Assembly (NCBI GenBank): GCA_021463145.1
Contig: JAJTWZ010000003.1
Coordinates: 1 to 35,318 of the forward strand
Reading direction: 5' to 3'
Length of the DNA stretch: 35,318 nt
Source of the DNA: Blastocatellia bacterium
GTDB lineage: Bacteria; Acidobacteriota; Blastocatellia; UBA7656; JADIYM01
This document shows, piece by piece, positions 1 to 7,937 of this stretch. The notes under the pieces are model-generated. The model made no database searches. It was not told the origin of the DNA and worked only from the letters and a program-made list of their open reading frames with translations. The translations under genes were made by a program, and so were the position numbers. Each line of letters starts with the position of its first letter. Position 1 is the first letter of the stretch.

Positions 1-93
1 AAAGGCCGTGGACTGAGGCCTGTACGGGGAGTCAAAGAACTTTCACTTCCTGCTGATCTTGACTGTCGCCTCACTTCGGCTCGGAAGAAGGAT

Positions 94-621
94 GTGGCGG
101 CCTTTCCTAGGTGGCCTTTCTCATGCGGAGTCGGGTCGGACTTCATACCGATGACCGGCGACTGGGATGTAGACGGGACCGACACACCGGGGCTTTACGT
201 GCGTACGAGCGGCGTCTTCCTGCAGAACGAAAACGAGCCTGGGGCCGCCGACGTCGTCTTCAACTACGGGCCGCCGAACTCGACCTGGCTTCCGATTGCC
301 GGCGACTGGAACGGCGACGGGACCGACTCGGTCGGACTGTTCGACCCGGGGACGCGCACTTTCTATCTTCGGAACTCGAATAGCGCCGGGAATGCCGATT
401 TCGCGTTTTCGTTCGGGGCAGGAGCGGGCCTGCTGCCGATCGCCGGGGACTGGAACAACGACCAGGTAGATACGATCGGCATCTACAACCCGGCCGATGG
501 CAGCTTTTTCCTCAAGAACACGCACGCGGGTGGCACGGCTTGGATCGGAATGTGCTTCGACGTTGACGATCAATTCTACTTTGCACGCTCTTATTCAGCT
601 CGCTGTTCACCAACTTCATGA
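94..621 (+). pseudogene. Fragment A of a GDWNGDGTD-type repeat protein
   Basis: The reading frame is open to the left window edge, and the first usable start is a GTG at 94 with no convincing ribosome binding site. From about nt 112 it encodes three units of roughly 45 residues. Each has a GDW(D/N)xDGTDT core followed by a (V/I)GLY-type strand and an F(Y/F)L(R/K)NxN-type strand. Such units resemble FG-GAP/VCBS-like or SBBP-like beta repeats of secreted bacterial proteins (family-level inference). Homology stops within the third unit, after about nt 540, and the frame runs into unrelated residues to a stop at 621. It has no start-proximal signal peptide and no anchor. A second fragment with the same repeats lies at 2071-2430, so I read both as remnants of one or more larger genes. 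The real left end lies outside the window. Confidence 0.6.
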
Positions 622-1143
622 AGCTGCGTCGTCGCTCGACAAGCGGATTGTCTCGAGGAGAAGGAACAGGTGGAGGGCGTTTCGCGGCGAGGACACGAAG
701 TCGAACCGCTCGTAGAAGCGCCGCGCGTCATCGTCTTTCGCATTCGTGAGTACAGCGCGGGCCCCGATTACCTCCGCGGCCTTGAGCGCACGGCGGAGTG
801 CGTCCTTCAACATCGCGGCGCCGAGCCCGCGGCCCCGTTCGCGATTGTCGATGGCGAGACGTGCGAGGAGAACGACCGGAACGGGATACCGCCCGAGACC
901 GCTAGTCACGGGCAGGGGCGCGTCTTCCGGCGATACGGAACCCGCGGCGAGGGTGTAATAGGCGACGATGCTCGGACCTCGGAGCGCGACGTAGGTTCTG
1001 CCGCCGCCCGTGCGCTGGTTCGTCAACGCGAACCGTTTCAAGTATTCATCGAGCTCGGGCTTCCCGCTGCAGAACCCTCCGGCCTTGTGCCGACGCTCGA
1101 GCGGAACCGGACCGACGAGCGGTTCCAACCGCTCAGCGCTCAA
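616..1143 (-). CDS. GNAT-family toxin of a TacAT-like toxin-antitoxin pair
   Basis: This 175-residue GNAT acetyltransferase follows a DUF1778 antitoxin gene and overlaps its end by 11 nt. The start is a TTG at 1143 with GGAG about 10 nt upstream inside the antitoxin gene. Visible motifs are the N-terminal FCSGKPELDEYL segment typical of this toxin family (residues 24-35), the acetyl-CoA pyrophosphate loop RERGRGLG (101-108) and FYERFDF (143-149), whose Tyr matches the general-acid position of TacT/AtaT-type toxins. Characterised relatives block translation by acetylating the amino group of aminoacyl-tRNA; that this one does so is inferred. Gene order, size and overlap are as expected for the family, and it appears intact. 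It sits between two repeat-protein fragments, which suggests acquisition as a module. Confidence 0.88.
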   Translation of the reverse strand: MSAERLEPLVGPVPLERRHKAGGFCSGKPELDEYLKRFALTNQRTGGGRTYVALRGPSIVAYYTLAAGSVSPEDAPLPVTSGLGRYPVPVVLLARLAIDNRERGRGLGAAMLKDALRRALKAAEVIGARAVLTNAKDDDARRFYERFDFVSSPRNALHLFLLLETIRLSSDDAAS

Positions 1144-1420
1144 GGATGCTCGGCTCCGTCATGAGCCTTGTCAGGCGCGGCGACGGCGATGGCGGGCTGT
1201 CGAGCGCTCGGACGAACTCATTCCACGTCTCGCGAGGAAGACGGATGTGCGTCTCCTCGGCGAGGACTCGCTGGGCTTCTCGGGAAGCCACGTCGAGGAC
1301 GAACTCCGTGACGGTCTTGTGGCGGAGCGCGGCGGCGCGATGAATGAGATCCTTCTGAGCGGCCGACGCGCGTACCGCTATGCGCTCACTCTTGCCTGGA
1401 TCGTTCGTCCGGGTCGCCAT
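1133..1420 (-). CDS. DUF1778 ribbon-helix-helix antitoxin (TacA-like)
   Basis: This 95-residue protein has a basic N-terminal half with SERIAVRASAAQKDLIHRAA, which fits the ribbon-helix-helix fold of DUF1778 antitoxins. A C-terminal tail follows (RLPRETWNEFVRALDSPP) of the kind that wraps the GNAT toxin and masks its active site. The start ATG at 1420 has AGGAGA 6 nt upstream (1427-1432 on the opposite strand). It is the first gene of the two-gene operon, the usual order. DUF1778-GNAT complexes repress their own promoter, and a perfect 7-bp inverted repeat at 1440-1462, just upstream of the ribosome binding site, is a good operator candidate. Confidence 0.88.
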   Translation of the reverse strand: MATRTNDPGKSERIAVRASAAQKDLIHRAAALRHKTVTEFVLDVASREAQRVLAEETHIRLPRETWNEFVRALDSPPSPSPRLTRLMTEPSILER

Positions 1421-1439
1421 AGTCTTTCTCCTGACAAGG

Positions 1440-1462
1440 TGTGTACCTGATGGGCGTACACA
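1440..1462. promoter_or_regulatory. Inverted repeat, probable operator of the toxin-antitoxin operon
   Basis: TGTGTAC (1440-1446) and GTACACA (1456-1462) form a perfect 7-bp inverted repeat with a 9-nt spacer. It begins 20 nt upstream of the antitoxin start and next to its ribosome binding site. Ribbon-helix-helix antitoxins bind such half-sites as dimers. The position suits conditional autorepression, but binding is inferred. Confidence 0.5.
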
Positions 1463-1881
1463 TCGTACGGCATCGCTCGTTACTCGGCAACCTCCGTCGA
1501 TATGTCTGGCAAAATTGACGGGGACAGGCTTCCTTCGCCATAACCGATGTAGACTTAATAACTTGCGGGATCCAGTCCAAGCATGTCAGAGGCATATCAG
1601 AGCGAGTTTGCTCGCGAATCCGGTTGCCAGGTTGACTTCTGGCCGGTGAACAAGGGGCTCGGCGGTTTGTTGGGCTGGCGATGGCCTTTCAGTGACGCGA
1701 GTGCCGACGGACAAGAGTGGCGAAGCGACGAAGCTCGCAATGCCACTGCTGCCGCGACGTCTCAGCCGAAGCGATGTCGCGGTTTGCGAAGCGATTCCCG
1801 GATCAACTGCTCACGGGGGCCTGTTTCCGCCGTTTACGCCGATGGACGCGGGGTGATCACCTGGCGGCCGCTTGGCGGTTA
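1463..1881. other. Stretch without a supportable gene
   Basis: I find no frame here with recognisable protein motifs or a good start. An open frame from 1583 to 2032 on the plus strand has low-complexity, non-protein-like composition and overlaps the transposase scrap on the other strand. A short word AAATTGACGGG recurs near 1514 and 1899. The stretch is probably decayed insertion debris. Confidence 0.4.
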
Positions 1882-2073
1882 CGTAGTGGCCACGTGGGAA
1901 ATTGACGGGTACCTGTCGACGGCGGTGGCGGCGTCGACGCTTGCGCCGAACCTCTCCTCCCCGACGCCATTGGGAGCGGGAGCCGTCCAGATACTTCCGC
2001 ACGTCGAGCAGCGCAGGACCTGCCGTTCGTAGATGGTTCCAGTGACGGTCGGCGACCCCGTCAGATTCACGTG
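1882..2073 (-). pseudogene. IS66-family transposase (TnpC) remnant, zinc-finger region
   Basis: Read on the minus strand, about 60 codons encode TGTIYERQVLRC, then STCGSIWTAPAPNGVGEE and a short tail. The LRCxxCGxxxTAxxPxGVGEE pattern is that of the zf-IS66 zinc-binding segment and the start of the catalytic core of IS66 transposases. Homology begins at about 2073, right where the right-hand repeat-protein fragment starts on the other strand, and fades before 1882. No IS ends, TnpA/TnpB or DDE residues remain. It is a non-functional fossil. The call rests on one conserved motif, so family assignment is good but not certain. Confidence 0.6.
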
Positions 2074-2430
2074 CTGGCGCCGCTTGTGCTCGTGGAGTGG
2101 GAACCGGCGACGTCGGGGACGTTCTTCCTTCGCAACACGAACTCGCATGGACCGGCGGACATAACGCCGTTCACGTTCGGTGCGCCGAACAAGACGCCGC
2201 TCGCGGGCGACTGCAACGCGGACGTAACCGACACGGCCGGCGTGTACAGCAACGAGACCGCGGCCTGGTTCCTGACGAACGCGAACGTGGCCGGCGCCGT
2301 CGCCGGCTTCACGTTCACGCACGGAGTCGCGGGCCAGGCCGGGCTCGTGGGCGACTGGGACGGCCGGATGCCGCTCCAGTGTGAGTGGACAGGATTGACA
2401 GGATTCTTCGAGGACTTACACGAACAATGA
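2071..2430 (+). pseudogene. Fragment B of a GDWNGDGTD-type repeat protein
   Basis: From about nt 2107 the frame encodes SGTFFLRNTNSHGPAD, a GDCNADVTDTAGVY unit, a WFLTNANVAGAVAG unit and a final GDWDG that breaks off near nt 2367. These are the same beta repeats as in fragment A at 94-621, on the same strand. The remaining residues to the stop at 2430 are unrelated and include a tandem 9-mer at 2388-2405. A hairpin at 2429-2451 overlaps the stop codon. The frame has no credible start or signal peptide and should be non-functional. Confidence 0.55.
2388..2405. repeat. Tandem 9-mer GACAGGATT x2
   Basis: GACAGGATT occurs twice back to back, directly after the point where repeat-protein homology ends. 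Short ACAGGATT-type tandem tracts are seen in non-coding DNA of many bacteria. Its position at a breakpoint is the only notable thing. Confidence 0.6.
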
Positions 2431-2451
2431 AGGCCTCTCAGGGTGGCCTTC
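2429..2451 (+). terminator. Hairpin at the end of repeat-protein fragment B
   Basis: GAAGGCC (2429-2435) and GGCCTTC (2445-2451) make a perfect 7-bp stem with a 9-nt loop, overlapping the stop codon of the preceding frame. No U-run follows, so it is at best a weak or Rho-assisted terminator. Confidence 0.35.
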
Positions 2452-2538
2452 GTCCCTGTCCTCGGAAATCCCGGAAGAAGCCAATGCTCGGCGCCTGCCT
2501 TGACGGAGATGGGATGTGACAGGGATGCTCGCCGTCCG

Positions 2539-3027
2539 ATGGACATCCGCATCGAGATCGACGACCTGACGCGGCCCGAGGTGCGGGCGCTCCTCGACGA
2601 GCACCTCGAGAACATGCACGCGCTCTCGCCGCCGGAAAGCGTGCACGCGTTGCCGGTCGAGGAGCTGCGGCAGCCGGACGTGACGTTCTGGTCGGTCTGG
2701 GAGGGCGCGGAGCTGCTCGGTTGCGGCGCGCTCAAGGAACTGACGGCGGAGCATGGCGAATTGAAGTCGATGCGGACGGCGATGTCGCACCGGCGGCGGG
2801 GCGTCGGACGGATGGTCGTCGAGCACGTTCTCGGCGAAGCGCGGCGGCGCGGGTACGTGAGGTTGAGCCTCGAGACCGGTTCGCAGCCGGCGTTCGAGCC
2901 AGCGCGGCGGCTCTACGCGCAATTCGGGTTCGTGTTCTGTGCGCCGTTCGGCGAGTACGTCGAGGACCCGAACAGTGTCTTCATGACGCTCGGACTCGCC
3001 GCGGTGGCCAGAGGTACCGTGAAATAA
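2539..3027 (+). CDS. GNAT N-acetyltransferase, YsnE-like
   Basis: This 162-residue single-domain GNAT protein starts at the ATG at 2539, the first Met that gives a family-like N-terminus (MDIRIEIDDLTRPEV). The central ELKSMRT and HRRRGVGRMVVEHVL segments (residues 74-98) match the acetyl-CoA binding beta4/alpha3 region. The C-terminal LETGSQPAFEPARRLY and PFGEYVEDPNSVFM segments match the YsnE/PhnO-like branch almost word for word. Substrates of this branch are mostly small amines or amino acids, and the actual substrate is unknown. It stands alone with no operon partner. It looks intact, unlike its flanking sequences. Confidence 0.85.
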   Translation: MDIRIEIDDLTRPEVRALLDEHLENMHALSPPESVHALPVEELRQPDVTFWSVWEGAELLGCGALKELTAEHGELKSMRTAMSHRRRGVGRMVVEHVLGEARRRGYVRLSLETGSQPAFEPARRLYAQFGFVFCAPFGEYVEDPNSVFMTLGLAAVARGTVK

Positions 3028-3091
3028 TACACACGGCTTGACTTGCGCTGATAGACACTTGCCTGAATGGCGAAGGCTAGCCTTGTAAATC

Positions 3092-4295
3092 ATGGAATCA
3101 TACTCCGTGATTGCATACATGATTGGACGCCGGATTGGTCCCGTCATCGAGGAGCGCCTGTCAGAAGTTCCTGCGGTGGTGCTCCTAGGGCCACGGCAGA
3201 CGGGCAAGACCACGCTTGCGCTCGAGATTCCCGCCCGTCGCGATGCGGTGTATCTCGATCTCGAGTCCGACAGTGACCGGGCAAAACTCGTGGAGCCGGA
3301 ACTTCATCTGTCCGAGCACGGCGGTCGACTTGTCGTGCTCGACGAGATTCACAGAGCGCCGGGCATTTTCCCGACGCTGCGCGGGATGATCGATCGTTCG
3401 AGGCGTGAAGGCCGTTCGACGGGACGCTATCTCCTGCTCGGCTCTGCGTCGCTCGACCTGTTGCGACAGTCCGGCAAGACGCTGGCGGGCCGTGCAAGCT
3501 ATTTTGAGCTCAACCCCTTCGACACACTCGAGGTCGATTCATCGAGCGAGGGTCTGGAGCGCGTGTGGGTGCGCGGCGGGTTTCCGGAGAGCCTTCTTGC
3601 TCCAAGCGGTGCGCGGAGCATGCGCTGGCGGCTCGACTTCGTTCGCTCGTATCTCGAACGGGACATTCCACAGCTCGGACCTCGCGTTGCCGCGGAGCGA
3701 CTGCGCCGAATGTGGACCATGCTTGCGCATCATCAGGGGGGGAATTCTGAACCTCGCGCAACTGGCGCGAAACCTGTCCGTCGATGCAAAGACCGCGGGA
3801 TCCTATGTCGATCTGCTCGTGGATCTGCTTTTGGTACGTCGACTCCCGCCGTGGCACGCGAATATCGGCAAGCGACTTGTACGCTCGCCGAAGGTGTACT
3901 TGCGCGATAGCGGTCTGGTGCACGCACTCCTTGGACTCGGCGATCGGGAAGCGCTGCTTTCGCATCCCGTCGTCGGTGCCAGTTGGGAGGGGTTCGCGGT
4001 CGAGCAGTTGTTGTCCGCGGCGCCGGAGGGCGCCGAAGGACACTTCTATCGGACGAGCGGAGGTGCGGAGATCGATCTCCTCCTGAGCTTTCCCGGGGGA
4101 CGGCTCTGGGCAATCGAGATCAAGCGGAGCCTCGCTCCGCGAGTCGAGCGTGGATTTCACTCCGCGTGTGCCGATGTCGACCCGGAGAAGCGGTTCGTCG
4201 CTTATCCGGGAGCGGAAGTGTTTCCCGCTTCCGAAGGCATCGAAGCCGTCCCGCTGCGCGAACTCGCCCGCCGCTTGTCGGAGGCAGGGCGGTAG
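3092..4295 (+). pseudogene. AAA_14/DUF4143 ATPase, split by a frameshift
   Basis: Two overlapping frames together make one roughly 400-residue protein. The 5' frame (from ATG 3092, or ATG 3119) carries Walker A GPRQTGKTT, Walker B LVVLDEIHRAPG, and YLLLGSASLDLL in the sensor region. The 3' frame carries NLAQLARNLSVDAKTAGSYV, then KRLVRSPKVYLRDSGLVHAL and GAEIDLLL/IEIKRS, which is DUF4143 with its nuclease-like C-terminus. They meet at seven consecutive G residues (3736-3742). Removing one G restores a continuous frame reading HHQGGILNL. These proteins are common stand-alone ATPases in accessory regions, and their role is not established. The shift may be a real null mutation, a sequencing indel, or slippage. 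The next DNA downstream is a transposase remnant on the other strand. Confidence 0.8.
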
Positions 4296-4434
4296 GCCGT
4301 CGGCGCCCCCAGAGCGCATCCGACGCCACGGGCTCACACGCTTTAGCAGGCGACGCGGCCATACTTGCTGGTCGTGAACCGGTGACATCTCCTCCTCTCG
4401 ATGTTGACCGTCCCATTCGGTGCGGCGAAGGTGC

Positions 4435-4775
4435 GCGTGAATTGGGATCGGTGAAATTCCTCTGCGCCTTGGCGTCGGGGACGGCCGTCTCCGGATCGGG
4501 GACCCTCGGGGCGCGCCCTCCCGGCTTCCTTCCGGTCTCCTCGATCTGCCGTTCTCGTTCCGCAATGCGAGCGCGTGCCTCGGTTTCCGAAGCGTCCGCC
4601 TTCTCTCGCGCCGCCTGCTCCAGTTCTGCCTGCACCTCGCGGGCCTTCCGCAGCCGGCTTTCGCGCCGCTGAAGGTACTCGGGCAGCTCGTCGCCTCCTT
4701 GTCATTGCCGTACCGCCCATCTTCCGCGTCGTCAATTCGCTGCGCCCCCTCCAGAAGCGCCAGGATTACGCTGCT
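4435..4775 (-). pseudogene. IS1182-family transposase remnant, frameshifted
   Basis: Read on the minus strand from about 4775, one frame gives LLEGAQRIDDAEDGRYGNDKE. After a single-base loss near 4694 the next frame gives DELPEYLQRRESRLRK, a charged helical stretch, then PDAKAQRNFTDPNSR ending at 4435. The series RYG..GDELP, an E/A/R-rich helix and AQRNFTDPxSR is characteristic of the middle of IS1182-type transposases. The N-terminal domain and everything after NFTDPNSR, including the later catalytic acidic residues, are gone. No terminal inverted repeats are recognisable. This is a dead element beside the frameshifted ATPase. Confidence 0.7.
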
Positions 4776-5024
4776 GAAGGCAGGTGCCAATTACCGCAAC
4801 GCTGCTTGCGAGCGCATCATGGCAGTACGCCGACGCGTTCATCTCACAAGCACCGTAGCAACAGCACCAGAACCCACGGCTCAGGTAGTGGGACTTGCGC
4901 CGTGAATCGGTCCAACCCCGCAGGAGCGAAAGTCGCCGCGGAAGGTCAGCCCGATCGGTTACGGCCATACGAACCCAGGGAATCTGGACTCATCGCCATC
5001 AGTTCGCCGCGGTTCGACGCTGTT
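4776..5024. other. Intergenic stretch, no gene seen
   Basis: Between the transposase remnant and the end of the ABC1 kinase gene, both strands carry short open frames without recognisable motifs, ribosome binding sites or repeats. A terminator for the leftward kinase gene would be expected here, but I see no clear stem followed by a T-run. Confidence 0.4.
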
Positions 5025-6533
5025 CTATCTCTCGGACTCCCTCGCTGTGCGTGGGCCGGTGTAATGCTTCCACGCCATCTTCGCGAGTTTCCACGTCTTC
5101 GACCAGTCGATCGAGCCTTCATCACCCTTCAGCACGCGCGAAAGGATCCTCCCGGCAAAATATCGTCCCTCCCGCCGAAGCATGAATTCCTTCGCGTGAG
5201 GTCGCGCGACGAGGAAGAAGTTGAAGTCCGGATCGGCCTTCGAGCCGATCCCTTCGATCGTAGTCAGCGCTCGCAGAACGAACGTGAAATGAGGCGGAAT
5301 CTGGAATGGGTATCGATACAGCAACTCGGCAACCTCTTCGCTCATGTCCCTGAACGTGAGGTCGCCTAGCCGCAAACCTTCGTATTGCTCGATCAGTTTC
5401 GTTCCGATGTGGTCGAGTCCCTCATGATCGAGTGGATCGATTCGCAGGAACCCAAGGCCGGCGGCCGCCCGCAGCAGACCGCGCCAGTCCTTCTCGACGA
5501 TGTAGAAGAAGGCATCGACGAGCTTCGACTGAAGTTCGAGCGATATTCGACCCGCCATTCCAAAATCGAAGAAGGCGAGGCGGCCGTCGTGCATGATCCT
5601 CAGGTTTCCGGGATGAGGGTCGGCGTGAAAGAAGCCGTCTTCGAGCAGTTGCTTCAGATAAGCCTGTACGAGCCGTTCGGTTACGTCCGATGGGGCCAGT
5701 CCGAGCCTGCGCAATCCGGGATGGTCGTCGACCTTGACGCCTGGGATGTACTCCATCGTGATTACGCGGCGCGTGCTCAACTCCGGGAAGACTTTCGGAA
5801 CGTGGATAGACGGCCAACTCGCGAAGTTCGCCCGGAACGTCTCGGCGTTCTCGACTTCCTTTACATAGTCGATCTCGTCAGCGATGACGCTCGCGAACTC
5901 GTCTATGACGCCGCTCCAGTCCGTTGCCTTCAGCACATCCGAGACCTGCATGCGCGGTGCGAAGTGTCGAAGCGTTGCAATGTCGAGACCGATCCGTTCC
6001 TCGAGACCCGGGCGCTGCACCTTGACGACGACTTCCTCTCCGCTCCTCAGCCGCGCCCTGTACACCTGGCCAAGGCTCGCAGAGGCGATTGGAGACGAGT
6101 CGATCGACGCGTACAGGTCGCGCACCGGTTGTCCGAGTTCTTCCTCGATGATCGAGTAAGCGTCGGCATCCGGGAACGGCGGGACGCGGTCGAGGAGTTC
6201 CCTGAGCGCCTCCGTATACTCGAACGGCAGCAAGTCCACACGGGTCGACAACATCTGCCCGATCTTGATGAAAGCCGGTCCCAGTGCGATCAGCTCGTTT
6301 CGCAGCCTCTCACCCTCTGCCCGCCGCCGGGACTCGGGACTCTCGCCCGTCCAGCCGCGCTCGTTCAGCCAGATCGCAGTCCGTAGCTTGAAAGCCGCCC
6401 AGCCAATTCGCGCGATTCGTATGCGCCCTCGCCATCCGTACGATTCGAGGCTCGCTCCCTGGCGCGGCTCCATCGCGGTAGCCGGATCGGGGAGCTGGAT
6501 CATCTTTGGTTGGTTGGCCACGGCCCTGAGCAT
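5025..6533 (-). CDS. ABC1/UbiB (AarF) family atypical protein kinase
   Basis: This 502-residue member of the ABC1/ADCK/UbiB family has the diagnostic motifs in order: KIGQ (residues 90-93) in the N-terminal extension, the Ala-rich nucleotide loop SASLGQVY (151-158), Lys171 in VVVKVQRPG, the HADPHPGN catalytic loop (303-310) and DFG (323-325). Bacterial members assist ubiquinone or other isoprenoid-quinone synthesis, probably as ATPases that handle lipid intermediates at the membrane. Others are less defined. No ubi or men gene is adjacent, so the role is inferred from family. It follows the VWFA-related gene by 64 nt on the same strand and may be co-transcribed. Met11 and Met21 are alternative starts; none has a clear ribosome binding site. 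Confidence 0.9.
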   Translation of the reverse strand: MLRAVANQPKMIQLPDPATAMEPRQGASLESYGWRGRIRIARIGWAAFKLRTAIWLNERGWTGESPESRRRAEGERLRNELIALGPAFIKIGQMLSTRVDLLPFEYTEALRELLDRVPPFPDADAYSIIEEELGQPVRDLYASIDSSPIASASLGQVYRARLRSGEEVVVKVQRPGLEERIGLDIATLRHFAPRMQVSDVLKATDWSGVIDEFASVIADEIDYVKEVENAETFRANFASWPSIHVPKVFPELSTRRVITMEYIPGVKVDDHPGLRRLGLAPSDVTERLVQAYLKQLLEDGFFHADPHPGNLRIMHDGRLAFFDFGMAGRISLELQSKLVDAFFYIVEKDWRGLLRAAAGLGFLRIDPLDHEGLDHIGTKLIEQYEGLRLGDLTFRDMSEEVAELLYRYPFQIPPHFTFVLRALTTIEGIGSKADPDFNFFLVARPHAKEFMLRREGRYFAGRILSRVLKGDEGSIDWSKTWKLAKMAWKHYTGPRTARESER

Positions 6534-6597
6534 AGCGTGCCGTACGCCCGCTCGTCGCGCACGGTTCCGACCGTAATAGCGGTCCTGGCGGACGCCG

Positions 6598-7725
6598 TCA
6601 GTCCTTTGGCGCCAGATATCCTGGCCGCGTCACGACGACCGAACCGATGGCCTTGGGAACAGTGACCGAAAGGACGCGCCACGAACCATCGTGCCTGCTG
6701 TTTGTCGGGTAATAACCGATCGAGTAACGCGTGCGGAGCTCGGCCGCAATGGCCCTATAAGCAGCACCTGCATCGACGAGGCTCGCGATCGGATAGACGC
6801 GGCCGCCGGACCGTTTGGCCATTTCGGCCGCCTGCTGCCGCGCCAGATCGTACAGGGAGCCATTGATCTCTAGGCGCTCGATCGCCGAGTAGGTCGACGG
6901 TTCTCGCCCGCGATCCGGGCTGTCCGGCGCGAAGTTCTCGTAGAAGCGCGCAAGCTGGCTCTTCGAGAAGTTGATTCGGCTTTCTCCATCCTCAGGCTGA
7001 GTGAGTAGTCTGTCCGAGAAAGACTGGGTGTCGAGCAGGATCACGTAGATCGAGATCCCGGACTGGTCCGCAAGCCTTACGGCTTCGTCGAAATCGTAGG
7101 AGCTCGTCGAGTCGACACAGTCCGAAAACAGAACGACCGCCCGGCGCCTGGACGATGTATCGGCCGCGACGGGACTTTCGCCGAGAGCAAGGACCAGCGC
7201 GTCGTAGAGTGAAGTTCCAGTATTCGAGTCGAAGCGCTTCGCTCCAGGGTCCGTAGCGATCGTTGGTCCGAAGTCTGAGAGTTGCCGAGCCAGTATCGAC
7301 CTGTTGCTGGTCAGTTCGTCCGGAAGCTGAACGCCACGGCTGAAAGACGCGATACCCAACCTGTCGGCAGGACTCAGCCCGCCGATGAACTCGCTCGCCG
7401 CCGACCGCATTCTGCCAATGTCGTTAATGGTGGACCCGCTCGTGTCGAGGAGCAGCAGAAGTGAGTACGGGTCGCTCACCGGTTCGAAGAACTCGATCTT
7501 CTGCGGGACGCCGTCCTCGAGCACCTGAAATGACTCAGGCCGCAATCCGGTTACCGGCTGCCCGGCACGGTTCGTCACCGAGACCGTGAGAGTCACCAGG
7601 TCCGACCTCAACTCGACCGCGTCGCCGTTACCCGGCTGCGGCTGTACGCGGCGCGGGCGGTCCTGTGCGCCGGCCGATACCGCAAACATCATTGCCAGCA
7701 GTAAATGGATGCACGTCGAGCGCAT
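6598..7725 (-). CDS. Secreted VWFA-related domain protein (Acidobacteria type)
   Basis: The protein has 375 residues from the ATG at 7725, chosen because it begins a clear signal peptide (MRSTCIHLLLAMMFAVSAGA, cleaved near 20). The segment VELRSDLVTLTVSVTNRAGQ followed by LRPESFQVLEDGVPQKIEFF is the hallmark N-terminus of the VWFA-related family (TIGR03436), which is abundant in Acidobacteria. The MIDAS metal site begins at DTSGS (94-98), and later conserved parts include TSLYDALVLAL and AVVLFSDCVDS. The C-terminus (RYSIGYYPTN..., VTRPGYLAPKD) is also typical. It should act outside the cytoplasmic membrane in metal-dependent protein binding; the partner is unknown. It is first of a minus-strand pair with the ABC1 kinase and divergent from the cassette starting at 7938. 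Confidence 0.9.
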   Translation of the reverse strand: MRSTCIHLLLAMMFAVSAGAQDRPRRVQPQPGNGDAVELRSDLVTLTVSVTNRAGQPVTGLRPESFQVLEDGVPQKIEFFEPVSDPYSLLLLLDTSGSTINDIGRMRSAASEFIGGLSPADRLGIASFSRGVQLPDELTSNRSILARQLSDFGPTIATDPGAKRFDSNTGTSLYDALVLALGESPVAADTSSRRRAVVLFSDCVDSTSSYDFDEAVRLADQSGISIYVILLDTQSFSDRLLTQPEDGESRINFSKSQLARFYENFAPDSPDRGREPSTYSAIERLEINGSLYDLARQQAAEMAKRSGGRVYPIASLVDAGAAYRAIAAELRTRYSIGYYPTNSRHDGSWRVLSVTVPKAIGSVVVTRPGYLAPKD

Positions 7726-7937
7726 GGACTGAAATGTTACGCAGCCTGTCCATGGCGCGCCAGCCGCCGGCGGGGCCCGGCAATTGGCAGCGCCGGCGAA
7801 GTGCTGTAGGGTGTGTGACGGTCCGATGCGGGCTGTGCCCACATAGCCCGCCAGTCAGTGATGTTCTCGAAACCGGAACAACAGGGGATTCATCCGTCAC
7901 GATCGCGTGGTAAACGTCGCCGTGATGGTGCGCCCAG

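Noticed and set aside
1583-2032. A 149-codon plus-strand frame in the decayed zone.
   Set aside because: No motif, weak start, and it overlaps the IS66-like coding trace on the other strand.
3736-3742. Programmed frameshifting at the G7 run.
   Set aside because: No upstream Shine-Dalgarno-like stimulator or clear downstream structure is evident, and the family is normally encoded in one frame. Mutation or sequencing error is simpler.
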